Assembly (NCBI GenBank): GCA_943737045.1
Contig: CALSFV010000277.1
Location: forward strand, 62,001 to 126,000
Origin: Parapristionchus giblindavisi
Taxonomy: Eukaryota; Nematoda; Chromadorea; Rhabditida; Diplogasteridae
Length of the DNA stretch: 64,000 bases
Direction: 5' to 3'
The notes under the pieces were generated by a model, which saw only the letters and a program-made list of their open reading frames with translations, was not told where the DNA came from and made no database searches. The position numbers and the translations under genes were made by a program. Positions 42,888-54,300 of this stretch are shown in pieces. How positions within the stretch are numbered: position 1 is the first letter of the stretch; each line of letters begins with the position of its first letter.

Positions 42888-42949
42888 TCTCTCCGCTGCC
42901 TCTCTCTAACCCGGCTGACCTTCGCCGCGCGCTATATTATATATAAAAG

Positions 42950-45680
42950 AGATCGGCATAGTTTCTGAACCATGCAAAACAAGAAAGTCTCTTGTGGGAG
43001 TGGTTGGCTACTCTCGTACCAAATAAACAAGTGTATTTTATACGGTCAGTATCTACAATATCACTGACCAATTCGATTCGATCATATTCAAGTAGCCTAT
43101 CATTTCTAAAATAAGGACAATTATTGAGGAAATTATTATATTATTGGGGTTTATTATTATTTATATAATTCATAGTAATATTTTCAACGTTTTAACGTGC
43201 AAACACTTTGTTTAGATTAACTTTAGATTAACTGTATGCTGTTGTTCACCGGTTCTACAGCGATATGAGATGGTCCTTGTTCTTGCAATAAACTCCAAAA
43301 TAAGGCAAGAGTAAATACCAGTTGTGGCCAAGATCTTGCCATCCTCCTCTCTCTTCTTCTTCTCCTCTACAATTTATGACATCTTTCCCATCGTCTTCTT
43401 TAGTGTCGGCAAAGATCAAAGGGACGAACGAAATGGGGAATGGCAATTCACGTTTCTTATGAGGATACATCATCCCTTTTGTCTTTACATCGATGAGGGG
43501 GAATTGAGGGTAATGCTAATCCTATATAAACTCAAGAAAGAGTAAACGAATTTTTAAAAAAAAAGTAATAAAACTCTTCGGTTTTTACGATCGAGTCGGA
43601 CGAATATCGGCAAGAGTAGTACAATTAACTTTTTGCATTTTTTGCTTTCAATATGATAGTCGTAGGTTTACGTAAACATTCCGGACTGCTTTAAAAATAT
43701 TTTGTTCAATTTTATTGTTCCTTGCATCTTTGGAATAGGCGCAATTCGAGTTTATTTCTGAATTTTTGATAACTTCGACAGCACCAAAAATGCAGAGAAC
43801 AAAAAAAGTATTCAAAATCCTGCCTGACAATTGACTAATTTCAAAATAAAACACGATTTTCAAACAAACTTAACCTGATTTTTAGATAAACTAGTTCGGT
43901 TAAACATCAGTTCAGAGATTAGTCTATATTTTGTGCAAGTTCAGACCTACACTGAAGAACCCAATCTGAATTTCGAAAACCCAAAAATATAGATTTTTTA
44001 TTTTACGATTAAAAAATAACAATAATAAGAGTTTGGAAGGATTTATGTGTTGAATTGATCACGCTCTTTGAAGGGAGAAGAATGAAATACGCAGCGCAGT
44101 ATTCTGAGACAGGATTTTTTTGAAAGCCAGATAAGCAAAGACATAATAGTATTGGAGAGAGAGTCTCCAAGTCGAGCGGTCATTCTGGTTTTCTGAGAAA
44201 AGAGAACATTGTGGAAGAGACGGTAAGGCTGTTACGGGTCTTCCTCATTCATCACTGATACAATACTCTGTTACGGTAAGAAACTTTCCACGGTATTAGA
44301 ATGATCCCTCAGTGTCAAGCAAATGTAGAATTAAGCTCATTGACTTTACCCAATATCGGTCACGACTTCTATTGCCCCTTCGGACTTCTCGATCTCCATA
44401 TCGTTCTATGCAGTTATTATTAATCATCAATTTGGCTGATTTATATATTTATTTATTTATTCATTCTGTATCGTGTTTTCTTGCAAAACGAATAAAATTA
44501 ATATTATTATCCCTCCACTCATCTTCGCCACAAACATTTCTGAATCGAAAAATGCTGAACTAACTCTGTCATGCTATATTCATGCATAAAATTTTTAAAA
44601 AATCCAGGAGGTTTTAAAGGCAGCTGGCATCCAAAAATTTCGATTCGAAATAATTAAAATAGTTGATATCGTGTTGATAAGCTACAAAAACTGATCACAA
44701 ATAAGTATTTGAAAGTTTGAAACGACGCTCTGGTAAGAAGTTGGATTACTGTAGCTTGCTCCACACCACGGGCGAGGTATCCGTACTACAGTACGCTATC
44801 TCCATCGAAAAGCTCAAAAATGCATTTTATTGAGTTTTATTCTTCATAATTCCTCACTACGGATAGAATTATCATCAAAACATTCACTTTCAAGTCGTCT
44901 CCAAAGAGTTGGTGTAGCAATTAGGAAAAGGCTCCCACTAACTGGAGCAGACTGTAGTTTTTCAACTGCGCCGTTCTTCTTACCAGAGAATTCTTATGAT
45001 ATAAGATTTATATATTTCGAAACAGAATTTCAAGCTCTTTCATATGAGATCAACTTGTTTTTCGTTTCCCGGTCCCTTTAAGAAATTGTGAATTCGTGAA
45101 AATGAAAAAATACCGGTGAAAATGAAAATTCACGAAAAATATTGTGAAATTGTACGAAAACCGGGAAATTGTGAATCGAGAAAAATATTTCTAAACTAAA
45201 AGAGCTAAAGGCGCACTCCTTCTAATTTTACGAAGAATTTTTTTCGCTTTAGACATTTCTGTATAGACAACAGAGACGTACATATAAAGACTTGATGACT
45301 TGTAGATGATTTAGTACATGACATACTATTTTCGCATGATATTCTCATATATTCTCATCCAACGTAACTGTTATGCTATATTTCTAATTTTGTAGTCGTG
45401 GGAGTGGTGTTCATTCGTATCTTTCTCAGGAGATTAACGGAACGGTAGTGATATCATTCTCTGCAAACTTTCCCTTCATTTGACAGATCATATCATCTCT
45501 AAGTATCTTTATACGTCTCTGATTTTTCTATACAAAACTATTATGTAAATTATTCGAGCACAAACTCAAATAGTTCACAAAATAATTTGACGCAAATTTT
45601 CGCTTCTTGTTTCTCGAACATTTTTTTTTCATTTTCAGCGCAGGGGTATATTACACGATAAAGAGACCGTGAAGAGCACA
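42950..45680. other. Stretch without a supported gene
   Basis: AT-rich; no splice-linked coding exons, no transposon ends with target duplications. Short open frames are non-coding in composition. Confidence 0.4.
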
Positions 45681-45689
45681 CGCATCTCC

Positions 45690-45855
45690 AACATAGGGGT
45701 CAGTGAAAACTTTGGTAAAATGCCAAATACACGGTATCCACTTTACGCATTTTTGCGAACTGGCTCTTTTTCACGCTACCTTTATCTCCGTCGCACCATG
45801 ACCGCTATCGAAATGTTGTCAGTCTCTGCATTTAATCTCCAAATGCGATTGATAT
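45690..45855. repeat. Half copy of palindromic repeat family E
   Basis: Contains AACTTTGGTAAAATGCCAAA and ACCATGACCGCTATCGAAAT in the order expected for the family E hairpin. Confidence 0.5.
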
Positions 45856-46635
45856 TGATATCACAGCCTTGAAAGACTTCATGATTGAATCGAGATAAGA
45901 CGTAACTTCGACTAGAATAGGCTTGGGTTAAATATAAAATTACTAGAGCCGTTACAGCAATATTCTTGTTATTCAGATCTACATATTGTGCTGGACTCCT
46001 TCTTTATGTCAATCTTGTATCCATTATTACAATTTGTTTGTATTTAGTGATACTTGGTCACTTTTTTTTCAGTATTATTCGAAAAATCAGAGCAAGTATC
46101 TATTTCCTGGAATTTTTTCTAAAATTAAAATTCGCAAAGGTCGCGAAAATGAGGCGAGAGAGTGTGCAAAACGAGGAGAGAATGATCTTACTTCTTTGAA
46201 ACATCTTAAAAGAATGTATTTTCTTTACTTTTCATAATTTTTGAGCTGATGATATTTCTACACTATCCCTTAACATAACTGAACTGAACTTAGCCTGAAT
46301 TGTTCGTTTCCTTCTCATCCAATATCTTTCTACATGTAGTCACGGCAACGTTTCTCCCTCTGCCTTTCTCCCTCTACCTCTCCCTCATCTCTCCCTCTCC
46401 TTTTTAAGCCTCTACTTGTTTTCTCTAATTACCATCTGCACTCACGGTACACCGTTATCTTTATTATTATTGCTGAAAGAACAGTCTTTAATGTTCACCT
46501 TTTGCTGCCTATTAGCCTTTCCAGTTAGAAGAGCGTTACGTAGGAGACCACAATACAATTCTCACTGGTAAAAACAATGAATTCATAGTAAATAACCACT
46601 CGTGCACTTTTCCAGTCACTTACTACATTATGGGC

Positions 46636-46740
46636 GCTTAAAGGCACACCCTCTCTGGCAATGCTCTCTCGCCGACCAGAAAGCGAGAGAGCGTGGCCAG
46701 AGCAGACAGTTTCAAATTAGCTCTAGGTGCATAAGTTCTG
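46636..46740. mobile_element. Palindromic MITE, family D, copy 2
   Basis: AAAGGCACACCCTCTCTGGC..GCTCTCTCGCC and GCGAGAGAGCGTGGCCAGAG, then AAATTAGCTCTAGGTGC, as in the other family D copies. Confidence 0.65.
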
Positions 46741-46744
46741 ATCG

Positions 46745-47545
46745 TCTCGATTAGTCAATATGTTTTTGTTTTTCGTAGGGCAAATATACGTCGTGTGATG
46801 GTCCCAGAGGGTGTCTAGTATGTTCAATATCATATTGATATCATATGGCTTCATCATCGATGTCTTACATAGCAATGTCTCTCTACCATGCACTTATTTG
46901 GTTGAGAAAATTCGTGATTATTCTTCCTCCATCATCTAAATATGATTGTTCATACGTCTTCGAAGTCATATTTCGTTCCTGAATTTCATCTAGCTTCTAG
47001 TTTGCGTTCGATCGCACATAATATTCAGAGTGATTCAGGGTTGTTCTAAGAACCTAGTTCCAAAAGGTTTTGCTCATATCAATGAACATTCTTGCACTAT
47101 GCGCACCAATTGATTCACAAAGTTCACTAAGCACTAATAGATTCAATAAGTTGCACTAAGTTCGAGTTCTGAGTATTGTCAATTGTTTCATCTGCTCAAA
47201 GAAAAAATATAAAAAATCTAGTTTTATCTTGAAAACCTACTGTCTACTGAAGAAAAAATTGTGCTTTTCATATTAATTCATCTAATGTTATTATATTAGA
47301 TGTCCATGACGTTATTTGATCGTTACGCGTCGCCCAAATAGTATCCACTCTAAGTTCGTCACAACTCATAACGAAATGGCGCTAGTTATTCCGGGAAAGC
47401 ATAAAGTGCGCACAATAAAATCCTTCCGCACCTGGGAAAGTTAAGGAAAACGACAAGCACTGAACTTACTTGTCGATCTGCTGCTTTACCATTTATAAAA
47501 ATAGATATCAAGAAATCTATTTATATTAATTTTTAAATGGTATAC
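46745..47545. other. Stretch without a supported gene
   Basis: AT-rich sequence lying beyond the 3' side of the minus-strand mini-ORFs. Nothing recognised. Confidence 0.4.
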
Positions 47546-47550
47546 CATTA

Positions 47551-47754
47551 TCACTGTATTATCACTGTATTATCATAGCAGTGATCTCCCGTAGGACGTG
47601 TATCTTGAACAACGGGATTTACCTTTCCCTTTATGAGAACTACATAAATCCCTGTGCTGAGAATGTTCAAAGCTCCATTTGATTCATCTGCAAATGTTAA
47701 TCTTCGGAAAATCAAAAATGAAGTATTTACGCTAAAGTACTTACTCTTTGTCAT
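47551..47754 (-). CDS. Putative mini-gene B, two exons, 50 aa
   Basis: A 10-nt exon (47754-47745, MTK plus one base) ends at a strong GTAAGT donor and joins 47687-47551 in phase 1, reading NESNGALNILSTGIYVVLIK, GKVNPVVQDTRPTGDHCYDN, TVIIQ, stop. One hydrophobic stretch (ILSTGIYVVLI) could be a membrane segment. Its ATG overlaps the stop codon of mini-gene A (ATGA). The two may be parts of one gene separated by a frameshift, or a two-ORF transcript. Confidence 0.42.
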   Translation of the reverse strand: MTKSKYFSVNTSFLIFRRLTFADESNGALNILSTGIYVVLIKGKVNPVVQDTRPTGDHCYDNTVIIQ

Positions 47755-47900
47755 GTTTCCGGCCTATTCTTCACTTCTTCCATCATAGTTTCTCTCTCGT
47801 CAATCCACCACTTATCTATATCTGTCCTAGTCGGAGGGCAATAAGCCAGTTTCCTATTCTCTTCAACTTCATAGGGTAATTGAGGACGTTTTCCTTTCAT
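47751..47900 (-). CDS. Putative mini-gene A, 49 aa
   Basis: Open frame MKGKRPQLPYEVEENRKLAY, CPPTRTDIDKWWIDERETMM, EEVKNRPET and stop. Composition (charged, KWW, few rare codons) looks like real protein rather than AT noise. The TGA overlaps the start of mini-gene B. Family not recognised. Confidence 0.45.
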   Translation of the reverse strand: MKGKRPQLPYEVEENRKLAYCPPTRTDIDKWWIDERETMMEEVKNRPET

Positions 47901-47904
47901 CTTG

Positions 47905-49260
47905 GATAGGAATCATAACCTTTGTTTCCCAATATTATGGAACTGATACACTCTCTCGAAGTAACTTTTCTCTCGCACTGTTTTGCGTCGGAAAATGAAT
48001 AAGAAAACTACATTTTTTTGCATTTACCTAACGTTAGTTTAACTTTATTTTGTATGTGATCTCTTGTATGGAGAATAACATCTCTCAGAGACGGAAGAAT
48101 AAGAACTTGTAAGAAAATTCCCCCTGCCCCTGGCTTAGTCTTCTGCACTTACAATTAGTGCTGATAAGATAAATGCATTGTATTGTATGTGATCTCTAAA
48201 ATATACCTTTATCACTCTCTTTTCCCATAATCATGACACAGACATTTCTTTTTTTAAATCCATAACTACGTCCTTGTTCTCTGTCACCGTGAGACCTTTG
48301 AAGCGGACGTTCTGCGAGATAACTATGATGTCAGATGCTCAAGTCGACTTTATAACTGATCTTTTATCTTATTAAAGATGGGGACAAGCGAATGTTTAGG
48401 TGAACCTCTCACGACTAGTATATATTGAAATGGTAAGTGATATATTTAGAGAGTACTCTCGTCTATCTCTTGGTGCTGTGGTATTGATAATTCGTAGTCG
48501 CGGTTCCAACGTTCCAATTTTCATTCTTGTTCCAATATTTTCGCGTTTGCCTGAACTTCGAGCAGTGATTTATTCGAGATTCTAGCGATCAATGCGCTCT
48601 GTAAGCTAAAAACGTGTATTTAGAATAGCTTTTACCATATTTCCGCCTTCACAGTTTGTTAAAATATTGGCTGTACATCGATTAATGATGTTGTATGTAT
48701 ACCGCATCTATCATAGTAAAACCTGCAGACTGTGTAGAATGATCTATGGAACTCTTCAAGCATTGATCTCTCAATATAGCCTAATCAATTGTAGTGAAAT
48801 GTAATATAAGCGAGTAGTAATGAGTACTTTCAGTATTATAGTCAATCCCTATAATCAGAGTTTGAGACAAACTACCTTAATTCATAGTTGCACTACATTT
48901 CCTTCACCCCTTATTAGAGTTGAGAAAGATCTTGCCATATCTTCCATTCAATGTAGTTTCTCGTACTCGAAAATGAGAAGCAGACGACACTCTCCTCTTT
49001 TTGCACGCTCTCTCGCCCTATTTCTTTTCTTTGAACACCACATAAGAAATATCTTCATTTTATGAGTCATTGTCATCTCATCTCACTGTTATTATTTCAT
49101 TATATTTAAATTAATAATATTAATATATTTATTATTTCCTGATGTATCCGTGGTTGTTTGAGCTGTTTCCTTCCTGTTGATAGACCATCATTTTTGTATG
49201 TCACTGATCAGTAATTATTATCATATGATCTGTACCCCTAAACATCCGTATATTATATAC
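47905..49260. other. Stretch without a supported gene
   Basis: AT-rich. It contains one copy of the dispersed CTCTCCTCTTTTTGCACGCTCTCTCGCC-like motif near 48986-49015 (see findings). Confidence 0.4.
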
Positions 49261-49264
49261 ATAT

Positions 49265-49549
49265 TAGAGATCCGCAATCGTGCAGTCGCGCAAAAATGAT
49301 TTCTCACTAATAGATGCATGAGAAATCGTGCGCACGATTTTCATTTGATAATTAAAAATAATTACGTGCAAATTTGAGAAGTCGACTCATTCTCATTCAT
49401 TTTCACTCTTCGAGCGGTAGATTTTTTCTTATGGCCACTGCGCCACTTTGCACGAAATTAAGAGTCAAAATCGCGCAGAATGACTTTTCATCATTTTAAC
49501 GTCGAACATTGGTCGACCGGTCGCGCAATTGCACGAATGCGGATCTCTA
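49265..49549. mobile_element. hAT-type MITE, TAGAGATCCGCA family (285 bp)
   Basis: Termini TAGAGATCCGCAATCGTGCA and the inverse, 8-bp duplication ATACATAT (49257-49264, 49550-49557). GTCGCGCAA / TTGCGCGAC words near both ends. Non-coding. Confidence 0.9.
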
Positions 49550-50007
49550 ATACATATTAACTCGCGCTCTTCCCTTTCATATCTCCATTGTCTTCACTCT
49601 CATCACTTTCAAATTCATTTCCATATCCATTATAATTAACTTTCCTGGCTAGATTCTAGCCTAGTCTTAACTATCTTTTTACGTAATCCTGTAAGCTTAT
49701 ACCTGTGATAATTATATCATAGCTGGAAGTAATTTTTATGATGTGGTTTGTTCATTTATGATTTATTGAGTCAGATTCTCTCTCATATATGAGAAAATTT
49801 ATTCTTTCGTTAGTTAGAAAGGAGTGCAAAAGTTCAAGTTTTATAGTAAACCTACGTAAATACTTCGTGTCTGTTCCGTAATCAACTTAAATATTACATT
49901 ATTCATACACTCATAGTTTATGTCCCGACATTTTTGATGATTTCAACAATTAAAAAGACACATTATTCATTTTATTTTAATGTTTCTTAAAAACTTTTAA
50001 TACAAAT

Positions 50008-50253
50008 ATGCGTGAAAACCTATTTTTGCACCTTTTAATTAATTTTATTTTAATGATTTCGTTCTATTTTCATTCACGTCCAATCAGCTTTTTCCATGTC
50101 TCAATGCTACCAGAGATCATGCGAGATATACTGGAACATGAAAACGGCCATAAGCTCTTTCTTATTATCATTTTATTATGGAATTTATTGTTTATCACAG
50201 GCCAGTCGTACTTTCTCATACGTTTAGTACTAGGCGAAAACATCGCGCCTTAA
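50008..50253 (+). CDS. Hydrophobic 81-aa open frame, doubtful
   Basis: MRENLFLHLLINFILMISFY then a polar part (MLPEIMRDILEHENGHK) and LFLIIILLWNLLFITG: two possible membrane helices. It could be an exon upstream of the four-helix gene, but no splice link was found and AT-rich DNA makes such frames easily. Confidence 0.22.
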   Translation: MRENLFLHLLINFILMISFYFHSRPISFFHVSMLPEIMRDILEHENGHKLFLIIILLWNLLFITGQSYFLIRLVLGENIAP

Positions 50254-50377
50254 ATACCAAAATCATGGTTTATTTCGCGATCTTTGCTTATGAACTATCG
50301 TTGTACCACGTCTTTCGTGATGAAGAAAACAAATGAGCATCATGGAAAGCATATTACTTCTCATCGAATGAAGTGAA

Positions 50378-50575
50378 ACCCTACACAGCGTTTCGAGAGC
50401 GGTCATGGTGTCACAGCGCAAAAGGAATAGCGAAAGAGAGCGAGAGAGTAGGCAATAGTGAGAGAGCGCAGGCGGCTAAAGCACAGCATGGTATCATACC
50501 ATAATTCTTTCTTGGCAGTTTGCCAAGTTTTCAATGACCTCCGCTCTTGTAGTATCGGAGAAACACTGCCTGAAC
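50378..50575. repeat. Palindromic repeat family E, full copy
   Basis: CAGCGTTTCGAGAGCGGTCA at the left and TTGCCAAGTTTTCAATGACC..GGAGAAACACTG at the right. Confidence 0.55.
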
Positions 50576-51384
50576 ATGTTGGCTCGTGCGCATTTAATTT
50601 GTTTTGCTCCTCTCTATTCATTCATTCATTCATTCATTTAGTGATCTTTAAGAACCCTTTGCTGGGCACGCTTGAAAAACTCAAACGCCTAATTAACCCC
50701 GTGATCTCTATATTTCAATTCATCCATGATTAAAATTATAATGTGCGATGCTCCATCGATTAAAATAATAATAAATTTTTGCATTTAAAGGATAACTTAG
50801 AAATAAAAAAAATTTTAAAAAAATAATGAACAATTGATATCGTGGAGAATTATGCTTTCGCACACCTAACTACAATTACAATTATTCATTCACCCTAAGA
50901 TAAACCTTAAGACCATAAGATTTAATATTAAATAAAATAAAATGACATGAAATGCATGAAAATTGTTATTGTTATACGATCTAATGCGCAAATATCATAC
51001 AACCCTGTGTTTATTCATTAGAAAACGGAAGGCAACGAGGCGGAAAATTGTTTGTCTGATGGTACGCTTCTCGTAATTATCCAGATCTCACGACCATGTT
51101 CATTACATCCCTGACTCTTGTTCATTTCTTCTTTGTCACTTCTATTGCACCTGCCACTGATGTCTCGATAACACCCTAAAGCTGTTCATTTTACGCCTAG
51201 CCTTGCCTACCAACGACTCGAATCTAACAGGGTACTCCTATTTTTGATCTTTGATCTTTGATCTTCGTTATTTACCGATCATGATTTTCCACACTTTTCA
51301 AATTCACGCGTAATCAATGAATATTTCAATATTCGATTTCATTAAATAATTATTATTAATCAATAAAAAATCCATTTACAGAAA

Positions 51385-54300
51385 ATGGAATTTGATGAGC
51401 GTTTAGACGTTTTCTATTTGTTCGGAATCATTCATGTTAAGATTGCAGCAATATTAGTCGGCACAATGGGTATGATTCTTGGTCCTTAGATTCATTTTTG
51501 ATCTTTGATCTTTGATCTTTTCAGGATTGATAGCCATCGTTGGTTTAGCAGGTGCAGGCGTGGCGTTTTTTGAGTGGTGGAGGCATGAAACGGCGATAGA
51601 CACAATAGCTCTCATTGGGTAAGTTATGTTTTCTTATTTGGTGACCAAAATTATGAAAATATACGAAAATTGATGAGAGGGGGCGATGTTATGGAGGTTT
51701 TCAAGATATTGTTTGCAACTTCTAATGGGCCATTAAATCATCACCCAGAGCTAATTTCGATCTCCTCTGTGGTAACGCACTCTCGTAGACAAAGAAACGA
51801 GGAGTGTTGCCAGAGCGGGGGTTTCAAATTAGCTCGGGGTGCGATTAAAGGAAGATGAACCCGTGTCAAAGTGCTTTTCCATTCTCATGGTATTTCGTCA
51901 TTTACTGTTAATTATACTACATAATACCAAGAAAACAACGCGAAACACACGACCATGAAAATACACGGATGCTAATGCGTTCATCATTTAAAATGTCACC
52001 GGATATTTATCATTCTAGTTTCAAGAGATTACGAATAATAAAACGTGAATTATACAAATGCCTTTGCTGACATTTTCCACCGGATTATCAGGGGATTACG
52101 ACTTTTTGTGGCGCCTGCGCAAAATATCCGTTCTGAAAATATTCGCGTGGGCGATTTTGACTTAGTCCTTCACGATCACTGTTTTTGTGTGTGGGATGAC
52201 TCATAAAGACGTAGTCTTGCAAGTGAAGTTTATATACTATAATAATATGCTTTATGCATTTCAAAATTGCCTATAATTGGGGCACTATATCGAATGAGAA
52301 CCGATGAATAATAACCGACCAGATGATGATAACCATTTGCATTCTTTATCTATTCATTAGCGCTTGTCTCTCATATGCAAATAGTTTTCATACAGTCGGT
52401 TATTATTCATCGGTTCTCATTCGACCCAGTGCCATAATTGGGGATAATTTTCGAGTCGAGAGCTTTTTATGACACTATCGATTGACACTTGGCTTTTCCG
52501 ACTAAACCATGACGATAGATCTCGATGTTATCGAGTCAATTTCACCTGTATATTATGACTACGATAGTGCAATTGCTGTCGATTGCGCCTAACAACATAT
52601 TAGAAAACATCAGGCTGTTTCATTTGTAGTCATGATCTCTGGTATATGCTAGAGTACAATTCAATTTTCGACTAGTAAATTGGAGGAAACGATAAATATT
52701 TATTATTAAAATGTTGCAACGACATAAACCAAACATTGAATAAAATCTGCTGCAACAGGAGAAACAGCCTGAATGAAACATAACTGGTCCTGTTCTTTTT
52801 GAAGCTTATGATTCTGTACTGAAAATTCAAAACGAACCTGAATTTGAATATGTAAAAGCTGACTACTCTTTAAAAGCACACCCAAGCTGGTTTTACTCTC
52901 CGCATTGACAATACTCTCTCGTAGACAAAGAAAGCGAGAGGGTATGGCTAGAGCGGAGTGCCGCTTTAAACTTTACAATCATTTCAGATTCTCCATATTT
53001 CTCATCACTGGAGTACTATCCCATTCAATGTTATTATACGCGCTACAAAACACGAGAGTAAGTCATATGGATTAACAAAATAATGTTTTCAATAATATTT
53101 ATTAGTATTTACTGATAATATTTTTTGCTGTGCATGATAAGATATGTATGATATTATAAAACATGCATATCATTAATTTCTGAACTACTAGGGTGGCGAG
53201 AATTGCTCTCGAATGAGCCTGTTTTGTAGTCTCTATCGAGTCGAGGTCGAATGGAGAGAATATTCGTTCCCCTTGGCAGTCTCTATCTCTCTCCCTAGGA
53301 TAATCGTTTTTAGGTCGAGTCGAAGTCGAGTCGAGCGTTTTTCAAAGCCGTGTTTGAACAAAACTAGACAAATTATGTATATTTGAAATCAGCAAAACGA
53401 GATCTTTAAAATGATACACAATTCGCATCGAATAATTCAAATTAAAATTTCTCTTTTTTTCTTTTTTTGTCTGATGATAGCGAGATTGAAGAGTTTGAAT
53501 CTGATGACGAATTGGAACTTTAATAATAGTATTGCCATAATAATTGTTATCAAATTAATAATATTATTGTATCATAAACCAACAAATTATTTTAAAAATT
53601 TTTTTTGAAAAAAATTGTTAAATTTGGCTTCGTTTTATAGCACTTAATGAGCTGATGTCAGAAGTTTAAAAAGTATTGAATTTGGTCAATGCAGTGCTGA
53701 GAAAAACCTTTCCATTCGATTTCGACTCGACTGTTTTTTGACTATTCGAGACAATGACCCCTCTCCCGGCTCATTCGATGAGAGAGAGATCGTAAATGCC
53801 TCTCTCTCCGATTACTCGGCCAAGACTGCCAGTGGGAACGAATACTCTTGCGCCATTCTTGCCACCCTAGTGTGGGAGGCTATAGATGAATGGAAAGATG
53901 AGAAAGATGATTCTATTGAAATTAGCAGGGTTCAAAAGAATCAATGTGAAATTAGTTAAATCCTCAAAGATCAAGATCTAGTCAAGCACCGAAAAAATAA
54001 TTTTTTTTTAAATTTTGGATTAAAATTGTATTGCAGGTTCGTCTAATCACTCCATTTCTCGTTTTTCATGGTTTCCTAATCGGAATCAACACGGTGACCG
54101 CACTGATTGCCGTTGGCGAAATCGTTTCAGATCAGGTAATTTATGCATTGGCTGAAGAGGAACAGAGAAAACTCTCCTCCTTTTGCACACTCTCTCGCCT
54201 CTTTTTCCTTTCCATTCACTACTTTCGCATATTTCATAAATAAACTGCCCATAACACACCAAAATTTAAAATAAATAATTGTTTAGAGGATGCAAATATA

